This document shows, one piece after another, positions 55,077 through 64,000 of a stretch of DNA of 64,000 nucleotides (its first letter is position 1; each line of letters starts with the position of its first letter). The DNA is from Bacillus pumilus (lineage in GTDB: Bacteria > Bacillota > Bacilli > Bacillales > Bacillaceae). The notes beneath the pieces were generated by a model. The model was not told the origin of the DNA and ran no database searches. It was given only the letters and a program-made list of their open reading frames with translations. Where the stretch lies: NCBI RefSeq assembly GCF_900186955.1, contig NZ_LT906438.1, positions 2,542,001-2,606,000 on the forward strand, read 5' to 3'. Made by a program: the position numbers and the translations under genes.

Positions 55077-55105
55077 ATTTTAACGAAAGCTTAACAAGAG
55101 AACAA
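55077..55105 (-). promoter_or_regulatory. Candidate sigma-A promoter of phoP-phoR
   Basis: TTGTTC, 17 bases, TAAAAT, about 75 bases upstream of phoP. A Pho-box-like repeat lies inside it. Confidence 0.5.
55080..55096 (+). promoter_or_regulatory. Pho-box-like direct repeat at phoP
   Basis: TTAACG and TTAACA are separated by five bases on the plus strand, fitting the PhoP binding pattern of TT(A/C/T)ACA repeats at 11-base period. They lie between the -35 and -10 of the phoP promoter. Confidence 0.6.
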
Positions 55106-55135
55106 TTTAAAATTTCGACAAGATTTGTTTTGTAA

Positions 55136-55174
55136 ACAAAAAGAAGACTCCTCATCAGAGAAGCCTTCTTTTTT
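55136..55174 (-). terminator. Intrinsic terminator of citZ-icd-mdh
   Basis: GAAGGCTTCTC and GAGGAGTCTTC arms with a TGAT loop, followed by TTTTTG, just after mdh. Confidence 0.88.
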
Positions 55175-55181
55175 ATTCATA

Positions 55182-56120
55182 TTAAGACAATACTTTCATG
55201 ACATTCTTAACAGATTCAACAGAACGGTCAAGCTGACTTCTTTCTTCTTCTGTCAGCTCAAGCTCGATGATCTGCTCAAGGCCGTTTCCACCTACGATTG
55301 TTGGTACACCTAGGTAAATGCCTTCGTAGCCATATTCACCTTCAAGGTAAGCAATCGTCGGCATGACGCGGCGCTGATCTTTAAGGATCGCCTCAACCAT
55401 TTCGACTAGTGAAGCAGCAGGTGCATAATATGCACTACCGTTACCTAATAGGTTCACGATTTCGCCGCCGCCTTTTCTTGTTCTTTCAACAATTGCATCA
55501 ATTCGCTCTTTAGGAATCAAAGTTTCAAGCGGGATACCGCCTGCATAAGAGTAACGAACAAGAGGAACCATGTCATCGCCATGTCCACCAAGCACAAAGC
55601 CCGTCACGTCTTTAACAGATAGGTTTAATTCTTGAGCAACGAACGTACGGAAACGTGCTGTATCAAGAATGCCCGATTGTCCAATGACTTTTTCTTTTGG
55701 TAATCCTGATTCTTTATAAACTGCATACGTCATTGCATCAACAGGGTTTGTTAATACAACAATGATTGTTTCTGGAGAATATTTAACGATTTCGCGTGTC
55801 ACACTTCGCATGATTTTTTCATTTGTTGACACGAGATCGTCACGGCTCATTCCCGGCTTTCTTGCAATTCCCGCCGTAATGACCACGACATCAGAACCGG
55901 CTGTATCTTCGTAGTTAGAAGTTCCTGTAATGTTTGCATCGAAGCCTTGAACAGGACTTGCTTCCAGCATATCAAGTGCTTTCCCTTTTGTTGGGTTCTC
56001 AAGCTGCGGGATATCGACTAATACGACGTCCGCTAATTCTTTTTGAGCCGTTAGAAATGCTGTAGTTGCTCCAGTAAAGCCTGCTCCGATAACAGATACT
56101 TTTTTACGCTTGTTTGCCAT
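55182..56120 (-). CDS. mdh: Malate dehydrogenase
   Basis: NAD-dependent oxidation of malate to oxaloacetate in the TCA cycle. The 312-residue LDH-like enzyme has the dinucleotide motif [11 protein letters not shown] at 12-22, the substrate arginines in [13 protein letters not shown], and the catalytic histidine in [10 protein letters not shown]. It is the third gene of citZ-icd-mdh, 34 bases after icd, followed by a terminator. Confidence 0.98.
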   Translation of the reverse strand: MANKRKKVSVIGAGFTGATTAFLTAQKELADVVLVDIPQLENPTKGKALDMLEASPVQGFDANITGTSNYEDTAGSDVVVITAGIARKPGMSRDDLVSTNEKIMRSVTREIVKYSPETIIVVLTNPVDAMTYAVYKESGLPKEKVIGQSGILDTARFRTFVAQELNLSVKDVTGFVLGGHGDDMVPLVRYSYAGGIPLETLIPKERIDAIVERTRKGGGEIVNLLGNGSAYYAPAASLVEMVEAILKDQRRVMPTIAYLEGEYGYEGIYLGVPTIVGGNGLEQIIELELTEEERSQLDRSVESVKNVMKVLS

Positions 56121-56154
56121 TTCCTTTTTCCCCTTTAACTTTAAAGTTTAAGAA

Positions 56155-57426
56155 TCAAGACAAGTTTTTGATGAGCTCGTCAGCAAACTCAGAACATTTC
56201 ACTTCTGTTGCGCCATCCATTAATCTAGCAAAATCGTAAGTGACGACTTTTGATGCAATTGTATTTTCAACAGATTGAATCACTAGATCAGCTGCTTCCT
56301 GCCAGCCAAGGTGCTCAAGTAAAAGCACGCCTGATAGAAGAACAGAAGATGGGTTCACTTTATCAAGACCAGCATATTTTGGTGCTGTTCCGTGAGTCGC
56401 TTCAAAAATAGCGTGTCCTGTTTCGTAGTTGATGTTCGCACCTGGTGCGATACCAATTCCACCAACTTGTGCTGCAAGAGCATCAGAGATGTAATCTCCG
56501 TTTAAGTTCATTGTTGCCACAACATCGAACTCAGCTGGACGAGTTAGGATTTGTTGAAGGAAAATATCTGCAATGCTGTCTTTGACAATAATTTTGCCAG
56601 CAGCTTCTGCTTCACTTTGCGCTTTATTTGCCGCATCTTTTCCATCTTGTTCTACAATACGATCATATTGTGCCCATGTAAAGACCTTGTCGCCAAACTC
56701 TTTTTCAGCCACTTCGTAGCCCCAGTTTTTGAAGGCACCTTCTGTGAATTTCATGATGTTTCCTTTGTGAACAAGTGTCACAGACTTACGGCCTTGGTCG
56801 ATTGCATATTGGATAGCCGCTCTGACAAGGCGAGAAGTTCCTTCTTCAGAAACTGGCTTGATTCCGATACCTGATGTTTCTGGGAATCGAATTTTGTTTA
56901 CACCTAATTCGTTTTTCAAGAAGTCAATTAACTTCTTCACTTCGTCTGATCCTTGTGCATACTCGATACCAGCATAGATATCTTCTGTATTCTCACGGAA
57001 GATGACCATATCTGTGTCTTCTGGACGTTTCACAGGAGACGGTACGCCTTTGAACCAGCGAACTGGACGTAAGCATGTGAATAGATCAAGCTCTTGTCTA
57101 AGTGCCACGTTTAACGAACGGATTCCTCCGCCGATTGGTGTTGTGAGTGGTCCTTTGATTGCGATTAAGTATTCACGAATGTCTTCAAGTGTTTGCTCAG
57201 GAAGCCATTCTCCAGTTTTATTGTAAGCTTTCTCACCGGCATATACTTCTTTCCAAGTGATTTGCTTTTCACCTTTATATGCTTTTTCTACAGCGGCTTC
57301 AAGTACTCTTGATGCTGCTTTCCAAATGTCAGGACCGATTCCGTCCCCTTCAATAAACGGGATGATTGGATTATTTGGTACATTCAATACGCCGCCAGTA
57401 ACTGTAATTTTTTCGCCTTGTGACAA
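56155..57426 (-). CDS. icd: Isocitrate dehydrogenase (NADP)
   Basis: Oxidative decarboxylation of isocitrate to 2-oxoglutarate. The start is a TTG at 57426 (reading [19 protein letters not shown]), seven bases after GGGAGGT, giving 423 residues, the B. subtilis length. A longer ATG reading extends through the ribosome-binding site and is less likely. Substrate-site residues in [13 protein letters not shown] and the metal-binding [19 protein letters not shown] are conserved. Second gene of the citZ operon. Confidence 0.97.
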   Translation of the reverse strand: MSQGEKITVTGGVLNVPNNPIIPFIEGDGIGPDIWKAASRVLEAAVEKAYKGEKQITWKEVYAGEKAYNKTGEWLPEQTLEDIREYLIAIKGPLTTPIGGGIRSLNVALRQELDLFTCLRPVRWFKGVPSPVKRPEDTDMVIFRENTEDIYAGIEYAQGSDEVKKLIDFLKNELGVNKIRFPETSGIGIKPVSEEGTSRLVRAAIQYAIDQGRKSVTLVHKGNIMKFTEGAFKNWGYEVAEKEFGDKVFTWAQYDRIVEQDGKDAANKAQSEAEAAGKIIVKDSIADIFLQQILTRPAEFDVVATMNLNGDYISDALAAQVGGIGIAPGANINYETGHAIFEATHGTAPKYAGLDKVNPSSVLLSGVLLLEHLGWQEAADLVIQSVENTIASKVVTYDFARLMDGATEVKCSEFADELIKNLS

Positions 57427-57528
57427 TGATATTACCTCCCAGGTTATGTAGTGAATATTTGAAACTTCTTGGCTTGATGTCTGCAAGCGAAGAAGTTTTT
57501 CACGTGATTCGTTTTTTGTTGATCTAGA

Positions 57529-57556
57529 GGCTGATTGGCCTTCGTGAGGATCAGCC
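57529..57556 (-). repeat. Stem-loop between citZ and icd
   Basis: GGCTGAT and ATCAGCC form a perfect seven-pair stem with a 14-base loop shortly after citZ. The downstream side lacks a T run, so it may act in RNA processing or partial termination. Confidence 0.5.
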
Positions 57557-57575
57557 CCCGCTTATTCTATAAACA

Positions 57576-58694
57576 TTAGTCTCTTTCACTGATCGGAACA
57601 AACGTTTGAAGATCAGGTCCAATGTAGTCAGCTCTTGGACGGATGAGACGATTGTTGTCATACTGCTCTAAAATGTGAGCAATCCATCCAGAGAATCGGC
57701 TGATCACGAAAATTGGTGTAAACAAGTCATGATCAATCCCAAGACTGTGATATACAGATGCAGAATAAAAATCAACATTCGGTGGAAGATTTTTCTCTGA
57801 TGTCACGATTTCCTCTGCGCGAACAGACATTTCATACCATTTCGGCTCGCCAGTCAGGTTTGTTAAACGCTGGCTCATTTCTTTTAGATGCTTTGCACGC
57901 GGGTCACCTTGACGGTATACGCGGTGGCCAAAGCCCATAATTTTTTCTTTCTTCTCTAGCTTACCATGAATATAGGAATCTACGTTTTCAACTTCGCCAA
58001 TTTCTGAAAGCATCTTCATCACGCCTTCGTTGGCTCCGCCATGAAGTGGTCCTTTCAGCGCACCGATAGCCGCTGTTACACCAGAGTAGATATCTGATAG
58101 TGTAGCAACACATACACGCGCTGTAAATGTCGATGCGTTTAATTCATGATCCGCATGTAGAATGAGTGCCTTATCAATTGCCTCAATTTCTACTGGTGAC
58201 GGCTCTTCGCCATTTAGCATATACAAGAAGTTCGCAGCATAGCTGTATTCTTCTTTTGGCTGTACAGGCTCAAGTCCCTTACGAATGCGTGAAAACGCAG
58301 CGACTAGTCCAGAAATTTTCGCCTGTAAGCGAATGGCTTTTCTGTAATTTGCTTCTTTGTCCATAATCTCTGATTCGTCATCAAGTAATCCTAGTAAGGA
58401 TACCGCTGTACGAATCGCAGACATTGGATGAACCCCATCCAGCGAATACGATTTAAAGTGCTCAATGATTTCTTGCGGAATGTGAGCATTTTCGTTGAGC
58501 TGCTGTTTTAACTCACTCAGCTCTTGCTCATTCGGCAGCTTTAAGTGCCATAACAGGTAGACAATTTCTTCGAATGTAGCTTTTTCAGTTAAATCATCGA
58601 TATTGTACCCTACATAAGTAAGAGTATCATCAATAATTGAGCTTACGGATGAAGTTGTTGCCACGATACCTTCAAGACCTCTTGTTGCTGTCAT
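57576..58694 (-). CDS. citZ: Citrate synthase II
   Basis: Condenses oxaloacetate and acetyl-CoA; entry to the TCA cycle. The start at 58694 (MTATRGLEGIVATTS) follows GGGGAGA and gives 372 residues. Catalytic histidines lie in GGANEGVMKML (LHGGANEG) and MGFGHRVYRQGDPRAK, and the aspartate in PPNVDFYSASVYHSLGI. A strong promoter and a 180-base leader with cre-like sites precede it. Confidence 0.98.
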   Translation of the reverse strand: MTATRGLEGIVATTSSVSSIIDDTLTYVGYNIDDLTEKATFEEIVYLLWHLKLPNEQELSELKQQLNENAHIPQEIIEHFKSYSLDGVHPMSAIRTAVSLLGLLDDESEIMDKEANYRKAIRLQAKISGLVAAFSRIRKGLEPVQPKEEYSYAANFLYMLNGEEPSPVEIEAIDKALILHADHELNASTFTARVCVATLSDIYSGVTAAIGALKGPLHGGANEGVMKMLSEIGEVENVDSYIHGKLEKKEKIMGFGHRVYRQGDPRAKHLKEMSQRLTNLTGEPKWYEMSVRAEEIVTSEKNLPPNVDFYSASVYHSLGIDHDLFTPIFVISRFSGWIAHILEQYDNNRLIRPRADYIGPDLQTFVPISERD

Positions 58695-58747
58695 GTTCAA
58701 TCTCCCCTTTTTAAAAAGATTCCCCTTCGTTGCAGAATTCTCGCTTT

Positions 58748-58763
58748 TTGAAAGCGCTATCCA
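58748..58763 (-). promoter_or_regulatory. cre site in the citZ leader
   Basis: Read on the plus strand, TTGAAAGCGCTATCCA matches the cre consensus WTGNNARCGNWWWCAW at fifteen of sixteen positions. It lies about 110 bases after the predicted start of transcription, where CcpA could act as a roadblock. Confidence 0.75.
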
Positions 58764-58789
58764 ATCCGAATAAGTCGGCACGTTCAGAA

Positions 58790-58833
58790 AAGAAAATGCT
58801 TACATTTACCTATACGGTTAGAGCGCTTTTAGC
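58790..58833 (-). promoter_or_regulatory. Two further cre-like sequences in the citZ leader
   Basis: ATGTAAGCATTTTCTT (minus strand, 58790-58805) and TTAGAGCGCTTTTAGC (plus strand, 58818-58833) match the cre consensus less fully than the downstream site but share its core. Three such sites in one leader is unusual. Confidence 0.45.
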
Positions 58834-58880
58834 CTCATATCTCTTGTGTGATCAATGAGTTCAAAATTAAGCCTATTCCC

Positions 58881-58909
58881 ATTATAAACAATAATCAGAC
58901 ATTTGTTAA
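58881..58909 (-). promoter_or_regulatory. Sigma-A promoter of citZ-icd-mdh
   Basis: TTAACA, 17 bases, perfect TATAAT. Transcription would start near 58874, giving a 180-base leader. The 375-base gap between citZ and ytwI contains this promoter, the cre-like sites and the ytwI terminator. Confidence 0.88.
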
Positions 58910-59027
58910 ATGTTTAACTATAATTTTTTTTGATATTTTTTTTTCCAGTCTTCCATATCAGGCATGGAATAAAGGGATTTTGCTTCTTTTATTATATTTA
59001 ATTATGTTTTTTTGCAAAAGCTCACGC

Positions 59028-59069
59028 AAGAAAAAAATAAAAAAGAAAGTGGCATGAACCACTCTCTTT
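59028..59069 (-). terminator. Intrinsic terminator of ytwI
   Basis: AAGAGAGTGG and CCACTTTCTT arms with a TTCATG loop, followed by TTTTATTTTTTTC on the minus strand. Confidence 0.88.
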
Positions 59070-59534
59070 TCAACCGCTGAAAAATTTCACAGCCTGCATC
59101 GCCAAATAAGCAATTCCTGCTCCGATTAGCGGACCGACAGCTACACCTTTAAATAAGCTGACTGCCAAAATCGTCCCTAACACAAGCGCTGCCGTGATAT
59201 GCGGATCATTTTCGAGTAGCACAATACCGTTTTTTGCGATTAATGCTACTAATATACCCGCTCCAAGTGCAATCCAAGCATAAGAGGATTTCATGGCTTC
59301 CCCGAGCTGCTTAAATCCAATGTCACCTGTTGCAATAGGAACAAGCACAGCAATTGTAATGACGGTGACCCCCCAATTGATGCCCTTCGACTGAAGAACT
59401 GGGAAAATTTTTTGATCCAAACCAATCAGCTTAATCCCAATGAGCACAGAAACCGCTAAAATTAATGAATTGTTTTTTGCAATAAGTGCAATAACGAGTA
59501 AAAGAACCAAAAATAAATTTGCTTGAGTAAACAT
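59070..59534 (-). CDS. ytwI: DUF441 membrane protein YtwI
   Basis: A 154-residue integral membrane protein with about four or five hydrophobic segments and the DUF441 pattern NSLILAVSVLIGIKLIGLDQKIFP and AKNGIVLLENDPHITAALVLGTI. Function is unknown. It is divergent from ytvI and upstream of citZ, in the same order as B. subtilis. Confidence 0.92.
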   Translation of the reverse strand: MFTQANLFLVLLLVIALIAKNNSLILAVSVLIGIKLIGLDQKIFPVLQSKGINWGVTVITIAVLVPIATGDIGFKQLGEAMKSSYAWIALGAGILVALIAKNGIVLLENDPHITAALVLGTILAVSLFKGVAVGPLIGAGIAYLAMQAVKFFSG

Positions 59535-59634
59535 ACGCCGCCCCTTCCTTTCTTTTTATTGCGACCTTTTCATATTACTAATCTTTTTGAATAAAATGAA
59601 GTATCGGACATGCTTGTTTTTTGGAGGGGATTGT

Positions 59635-60753
59635 GTGAATCACACCTATATGGCCATTTTTCTACGAAGTTTGATGATGATCAGCATTGCTGTATTTGCG
59701 GTTGTCTTTTTATATCAGTCTTTTCCTTTTTTATATCCTTTTTGGATTGCACTTATTGTATCCTGCCTGATTCACCCTGCTGTATGCAAAATAGAAGAGA
59801 TCACCGGAATGCCGAGAGGATTTGTTGTCGTCATTGTACTACTGCTCTTTTTAGTAGTAGCAGCCAGTTTCATCACACTCTTAGTAGCAGAAATCATTTC
59901 AGGAAGTGCTTATTTGGCAAAGGTTCTGCCTGGTCACCTTGATCGCATGATTGGGATTGTGGAACAGTTTTTTACAGATAAGATCCTGCCTTTGTACCAT
60001 GATGTAACCGCCCAATTTAATACACTTCAAGCTGGTCAAAAGGAATCGATTTTGGGACAAATCCAAGCGCTAGGCGATGAAGCTGCCGCAAAAATAGGGA
60101 CTTTTCTTTCAAAAACACTCGAGCTCATCCCAGCTTTTTTAGGTCTTTTGCCCGATGCAGCCGCAACCCTTTTGTTTTCTGCACTGGCGACTTTTTTTAT
60201 CACGAAAGATTGGTTTACATTAAAAAAATATGGCTCTCGTATCTTTCCCGCAAAATGGATGCAGCATACACGAGCCATTTTATCTGAAATCAAAAAAGCC
60301 ATTACCGGTTTTATGAAGGCGCAGCTTTTGCTTGTTGCGATGACCATCGGCCTTGTCATCATTGGACTGATCATCTTAAAAGTCGAGCACGCCCTTGTCA
60401 TTGCTTTATGTATTGGGTTTGTCGATTTACTTCCTTATATCGGGAGCGGCACTGTTTTTCTGCCATGGATCATTTACTCTGCTATGACAGGAAACCTTTC
60501 ACTCGCCATCGGGCTCGGCATTTTGTATATTGTCGTGCTCATTCAAAGACAAATATCAGAGCCAAAAGTCTTAAGCAAATCCATTGGGCTTAATCCTTTA
60601 GCCACGCTTGTGGCGCTATTTGTCGGGTTAAAATGGTTGGGTTTCCTCGGACTCGTCATTGGCCCTGCTTCCCTTGTCGTGTGGCAAGCATTTCGTAATG
60701 CAGGTGTTTTCAGGGATATCTATCAGTACATTCGGTACGGCATGCAAAAGTAA
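59635..60753 (+). CDS. ytvI: AI-2E/PerM family transporter YtvI
   Basis: A polytopic membrane protein of the AI-2E exporter/PerM superfamily, with paired N-terminal hydrophobic segments, a soluble middle region (about residues 95-155) and more spans near the C-terminus, including the conserved DLLPYIGSGTVFLPWIIY and SIGLNPLATLVALFVGLKWLGFLGLVIGP. A role in sporulation-stage transport is suggested for the family, not shown here. GTG at 59635 is chosen because GGAGG lies seven bases upstream; it gives 372 residues. Confidence 0.9.
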   Translation: MNHTYMAIFLRSLMMISIAVFAVVFLYQSFPFLYPFWIALIVSCLIHPAVCKIEEITGMPRGFVVVIVLLLFLVVAASFITLLVAEIISGSAYLAKVLPGHLDRMIGIVEQFFTDKILPLYHDVTAQFNTLQAGQKESILGQIQALGDEAAAKIGTFLSKTLELIPAFLGLLPDAAATLLFSALATFFITKDWFTLKKYGSRIFPAKWMQHTRAILSEIKKAITGFMKAQLLLVAMTIGLVIIGLIILKVEHALVIALCIGFVDLLPYIGSGTVFLPWIIYSAMTGNLSLAIGLGILYIVVLIQRQISEPKVLSKSIGLNPLATLVALFVGLKWLGFLGLVIGPASLVVWQAFRNAGVFRDIYQYIRYGMQK

Positions 60754-60781
60754 AAGAGACCTTCAGCTCAAGGTCTCTTTA
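60752..60781. terminator. Bidirectional terminator between ytvI and fxsA
   Basis: AAAGAGACCTT and AAGGTCTCTTT form a perfect eleven-pair stem with a six-base loop, overlapping the ytvI stop codon. Confidence 0.85.
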
Positions 60782-61168
60782 GCGAATAATTGTATAGCGA
60801 CTGCGATTAGACATGTTTCTAAGCCAGCGTTCAAAAAGCGGCTTGATTTGCTTTCTCGTCATCGGAATGAGCAGCAGCGCACCGATGATATCTGATAAGA
60901 AGCCGGGAATGAGTAGCAGCAGACCGCCGATTAGAATGCAAAAACCATCGACAATCGCTACCCCTGGCATTTTGCCATATTGTAAATCTCTTTGCACTTT
61001 TTGAAAAGCTTCGATTCCTTGTTTTCTTGCAAAATAAGCACCTAATGCACTCGTGAGTACGATCATCAGCATCGTTGGCAAAATGCCAATGATTTTACTT
61101 GATATTAAAAATAAACTGATTTCCACGGCAGGGAACAGGATCAATAATAGTAGCAAATATTTTTTCAA
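60779..61168 (-). CDS. fxsA: FxsA family cytoplasmic membrane protein
   Basis: A 129-residue membrane protein with three or four hydrophobic segments and the FxsA pattern LLILFPAVEISLFLISSKIIG, ARKQGIEAFQKVQRDLQYGKMPG and LLLLIPGFLSDIIGALLLIPMTR. In E. coli FxsA affects phage exclusion when overproduced; its normal role is unknown. It starts with TTG at 61168 behind GAGGTGA. It follows pyk after a terminator. Confidence 0.92.
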   Translation of the reverse strand: MKKYLLLLLILFPAVEISLFLISSKIIGILPTMLMIVLTSALGAYFARKQGIEAFQKVQRDLQYGKMPGVAIVDGFCILIGGLLLLIPGFLSDIIGALLLIPMTRKQIKPLFERWLRNMSNRSRYTIIR

Positions 61169-61228
61169 GCCATATCACCTCATGGGGTATCTTTCACCCG
61201 AAAGCTGTTTTACTTTTTTTAGTGTAAC

Positions 61229-61262
61229 ATAAAAAAAGAGAGGAGTCAGACAACTCCCCTCG
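61229..61262 (-). terminator. Intrinsic terminator of pfkA-pyk
   Basis: GAGGGGAGT and ACTCCTCTC arms with a short loop, then seven T on the minus strand, just after pyk. Confidence 0.88.
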
Positions 61263-61272
61263 TGTGTATCAA

Positions 61273-63033
61273 TTAAAGGACGCTTGCACGGCCTTTGTAG
61301 ATCGCTCCGCGTGCCGGATCTACTGTAATCTCTTCGCCTTCTTTTAGCAGTGTTGTTGCGCTGTCAAGACCTACAATCACTGGAATGCCAAGGCTAAGTC
61401 CAACGACTGCTGCATGGCTTGTTAGTCCGCCTTCTTCAGTGATCAGGGCAGATGCTTTTTCTAAAGCCCCCATCATATCACGGTCTGTACAGTTTGCAAC
61501 AAGAATTGCACCATCGTACATTTTTTCCTCTGCTTCTTTTCCGCTTTGCGCAATGACAACCGGTCCAAATGCAGATTTACGGCCAATTCCTTGACCTTTC
61601 GCAATGATGTCACCGACAACATAAACTTTCATTAAGTTTGTTGTACCTGTTTCACCAACTGGCACACCAGCTGTAATAACGATTAAATCGCCATGTCTCA
61701 CGTAGCCTGTTTCAATCGATTTCTCGACTGCATTCTCAAGCATTTCATCAGTAGACGTCGTTTTTGATCCGCTCTTTGCAAATACACCGAATACAAGAGA
61801 TAGCTTTCTCGCAACTGATTCGTTTGCTGTAACTGCTACGATTGGTGCTTTTGGTCTATATTTTGAAATCATTCTCGCTGTATGACCGCTTTCCGTAGGT
61901 GTCACAATCGCTGCAACGTCAAGCTTCATCGCTGTATGTGCAACAGATTGACCGATGGCATCTGTAATGCTGACATCTACTTCTTCGCTTCTGCGAGAAA
62001 GAATGGCTTTATAGTTGAGTGCATCTTCTGAACGTGATGCAATGTTATGCATCGTTTGTACAGCTTCTACTGGATATGTTCCTGCTGCTGTTTCACCAGA
62101 AAGCATAATCGCATCTGTGCCATCAAAAATGGCATTTGCCACGTCACTTGCTTCCGCACGAGTTGGACGAGGATTACGCTGCATGCTATCAAGCATTTGG
62201 GTCGCTGTGATGACTGGTTTGCCTAAGCGATTGCATTTTTTGATCAGCATTTTTTGAACAAGCGGTACTTCTTCTGCCGGGATCTCTACACCAAGATCTC
62301 CACGTGCAACCATCAAACCGTCTGATACCTCAAGGATTTCATCGATGTTATCAACACCCTCTTGGTTTTCAATCTTAGGAATGATTTGAATGTCAGCCGC
62401 ATTATTCTTTTCAAGAAGCTCACGAATTTCAAGAACATCAGAAGCTCGTCTCACAAAAGAAGCTGCGATGAAATCGACGCCTTGTTCAACTCCGAACAGA
62501 ATATCATTGGCATCCTTTTCTGTAATACCTGGCAGGTTCACACTTACACCTGGTACGTTTACACCTTTTTTGTTTTTGAGCGTGCCTGTATTCATGACCT
62601 TTGTGACGATTTCTTTGCGGTCCATGTTAATTTCTTTCACTTCTAAACCAATAAGACCATCATCTAATAGAATCGTTGAGCCTACTTCTACATCATGAAT
62701 TAACTCTTCATACGTCACACTAATTTTTTCCGTATTTCCAACAATGTCTTCCATACTTACGATAAGATCTGCACCAGCGACTAGCTCAATTGAGCCGTTT
62801 TCAACTGTACGTGTACGGATCTCTGGACCTTTTGTATCAAGAAGGATCGCAATGTCCTTGCCTAATGTTTTACCTGCTTTACGAATGTTTTCGATGCGTG
62901 CGCCATGCTCTTCAAAATCTCCATGAGAGAAGTTTAGTCTGGCTACATTCATTCCTGCTTCAATCAATTCAGTCAGCTTTTCAATAGTTTCACTTGCTGG
63001 ACCGATTGTACAAACGATTTTTGTCTTTCTCAT
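61273..63033 (-). CDS. pyk: Pyruvate kinase
   Basis: Converts phosphoenolpyruvate and ADP to pyruvate and ATP. The 586 residues have the TIM-barrel core ([45 protein letters not shown]) and the extra C-terminal PEP-utilising (EPSS-type) domain with [21 protein letters not shown] near residue 535. That extra domain is typical of Bacillus and Geobacillus enzymes. It lies 27 bases after pfkA in one operon. Confidence 0.98.
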   Translation of the reverse strand: MRKTKIVCTIGPASETIEKLTELIEAGMNVARLNFSHGDFEEHGARIENIRKAGKTLGKDIAILLDTKGPEIRTRTVENGSIELVAGADLIVSMEDIVGNTEKISVTYEELIHDVEVGSTILLDDGLIGLEVKEINMDRKEIVTKVMNTGTLKNKKGVNVPGVSVNLPGITEKDANDILFGVEQGVDFIAASFVRRASDVLEIRELLEKNNAADIQIIPKIENQEGVDNIDEILEVSDGLMVARGDLGVEIPAEEVPLVQKMLIKKCNRLGKPVITATQMLDSMQRNPRPTRAEASDVANAIFDGTDAIMLSGETAAGTYPVEAVQTMHNIASRSEDALNYKAILSRRSEEVDVSITDAIGQSVAHTAMKLDVAAIVTPTESGHTARMISKYRPKAPIVAVTANESVARKLSLVFGVFAKSGSKTTSTDEMLENAVEKSIETGYVRHGDLIVITAGVPVGETGTTNLMKVYVVGDIIAKGQGIGRKSAFGPVVIAQSGKEAEEKMYDGAILVANCTDRDMMGALEKASALITEEGGLTSHAAVVGLSLGIPVIVGLDSATTLLKEGEEITVDPARGAIYKGRASVL

Positions 63034-63060
63034 TACTGTTCCTCCTAAGGTCTTCTCGTT

Positions 63061-64000
<940 letters not shown>

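Overview
The window is a block of ordinary chromosomal core genome from a Bacillus close to, but distinct from, B. subtilis. Gene order follows the B. subtilis sdhB-to-pfkA segment almost gene for gene, and protein lengths match, so I place it in the B. pumilus / B. safensis / B. altitudinis group; that species-level placement is inference from memory of gene order. Most genes lie on the minus strand. I see no prophage, insertion sequence, CRISPR array, rRNA or tRNA gene.

Layout, left to right. 1-2.8 kb: succinate dehydrogenase (sdhB partial, sdhA, sdhC). 3.1-7.5 kb: yslB, lysC behind a lysine riboswitch and with an internal start for its beta subunit, uvrC, trxA. 7.6-9.2 kb: a 23-residue membrane peptide and a GH51 arabinofuranosidase. 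9.3-14.4 kb: fatty-acid degradation (etfA, etfB, fadB, fadR, lcfA), with a FadR operator in front of fadR. 14.5-21.6 kb: an unknown gene, a 25-residue membrane peptide, yshE, mutS2, polX, yshB, zapA, rnhC. 21.7-26.6 kb: pheT-pheS behind a T-box, an rRNA methyltransferase gene, sspI. 26.6-31.9 kb: cstA, ysdC, ysdB (sigma-W-type promoter), ysdA, and infC-rpmI-rplT behind an L20-type leader; infC starts at AUU. 32.3-36.1 kb: the LytST two-component system and the pyruvate transporter genes it controls. 36.2-40.4 kb: a HAD phosphatase, a soluble PAS chemoreceptor-like protein, and thrS behind a T-box. 40.4-45.4 kb: ytxC, ytxB, dnaI, dnaB, nrdR and a small unknown gene. 45.5-49.6 kb: speD, gapB with two CcpN boxes, coaE, ytaF, mutM. 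49.6-55 kb: polA and phoP-phoR. 55-64 kb: the TCA genes citZ-icd-mdh, ytwI, ytvI, fxsA, pyk and pfkA (partial).

The genes join central carbon metabolism (TCA cycle, lower glycolysis, gluconeogenesis, beta-oxidation, pyruvate uptake) to DNA replication and repair, translation and envelope regulation. Regulatory sequence is rich and readable: good sigma-A promoters, two T-boxes, a lysine riboswitch, an L20 leader, cre-like sites, CcpN, FadR and Pho boxes, and many intrinsic terminators.

I found no large undescribed system. The most worthwhile leads are a riboswitch-like folded leader in front of speD, a putative small RNA with an operator-like inverted repeat where B. subtilis carries its arabinose operon, two tiny membrane peptides, and the cytosolic PAS receptor with a non-consensus signalling tip.
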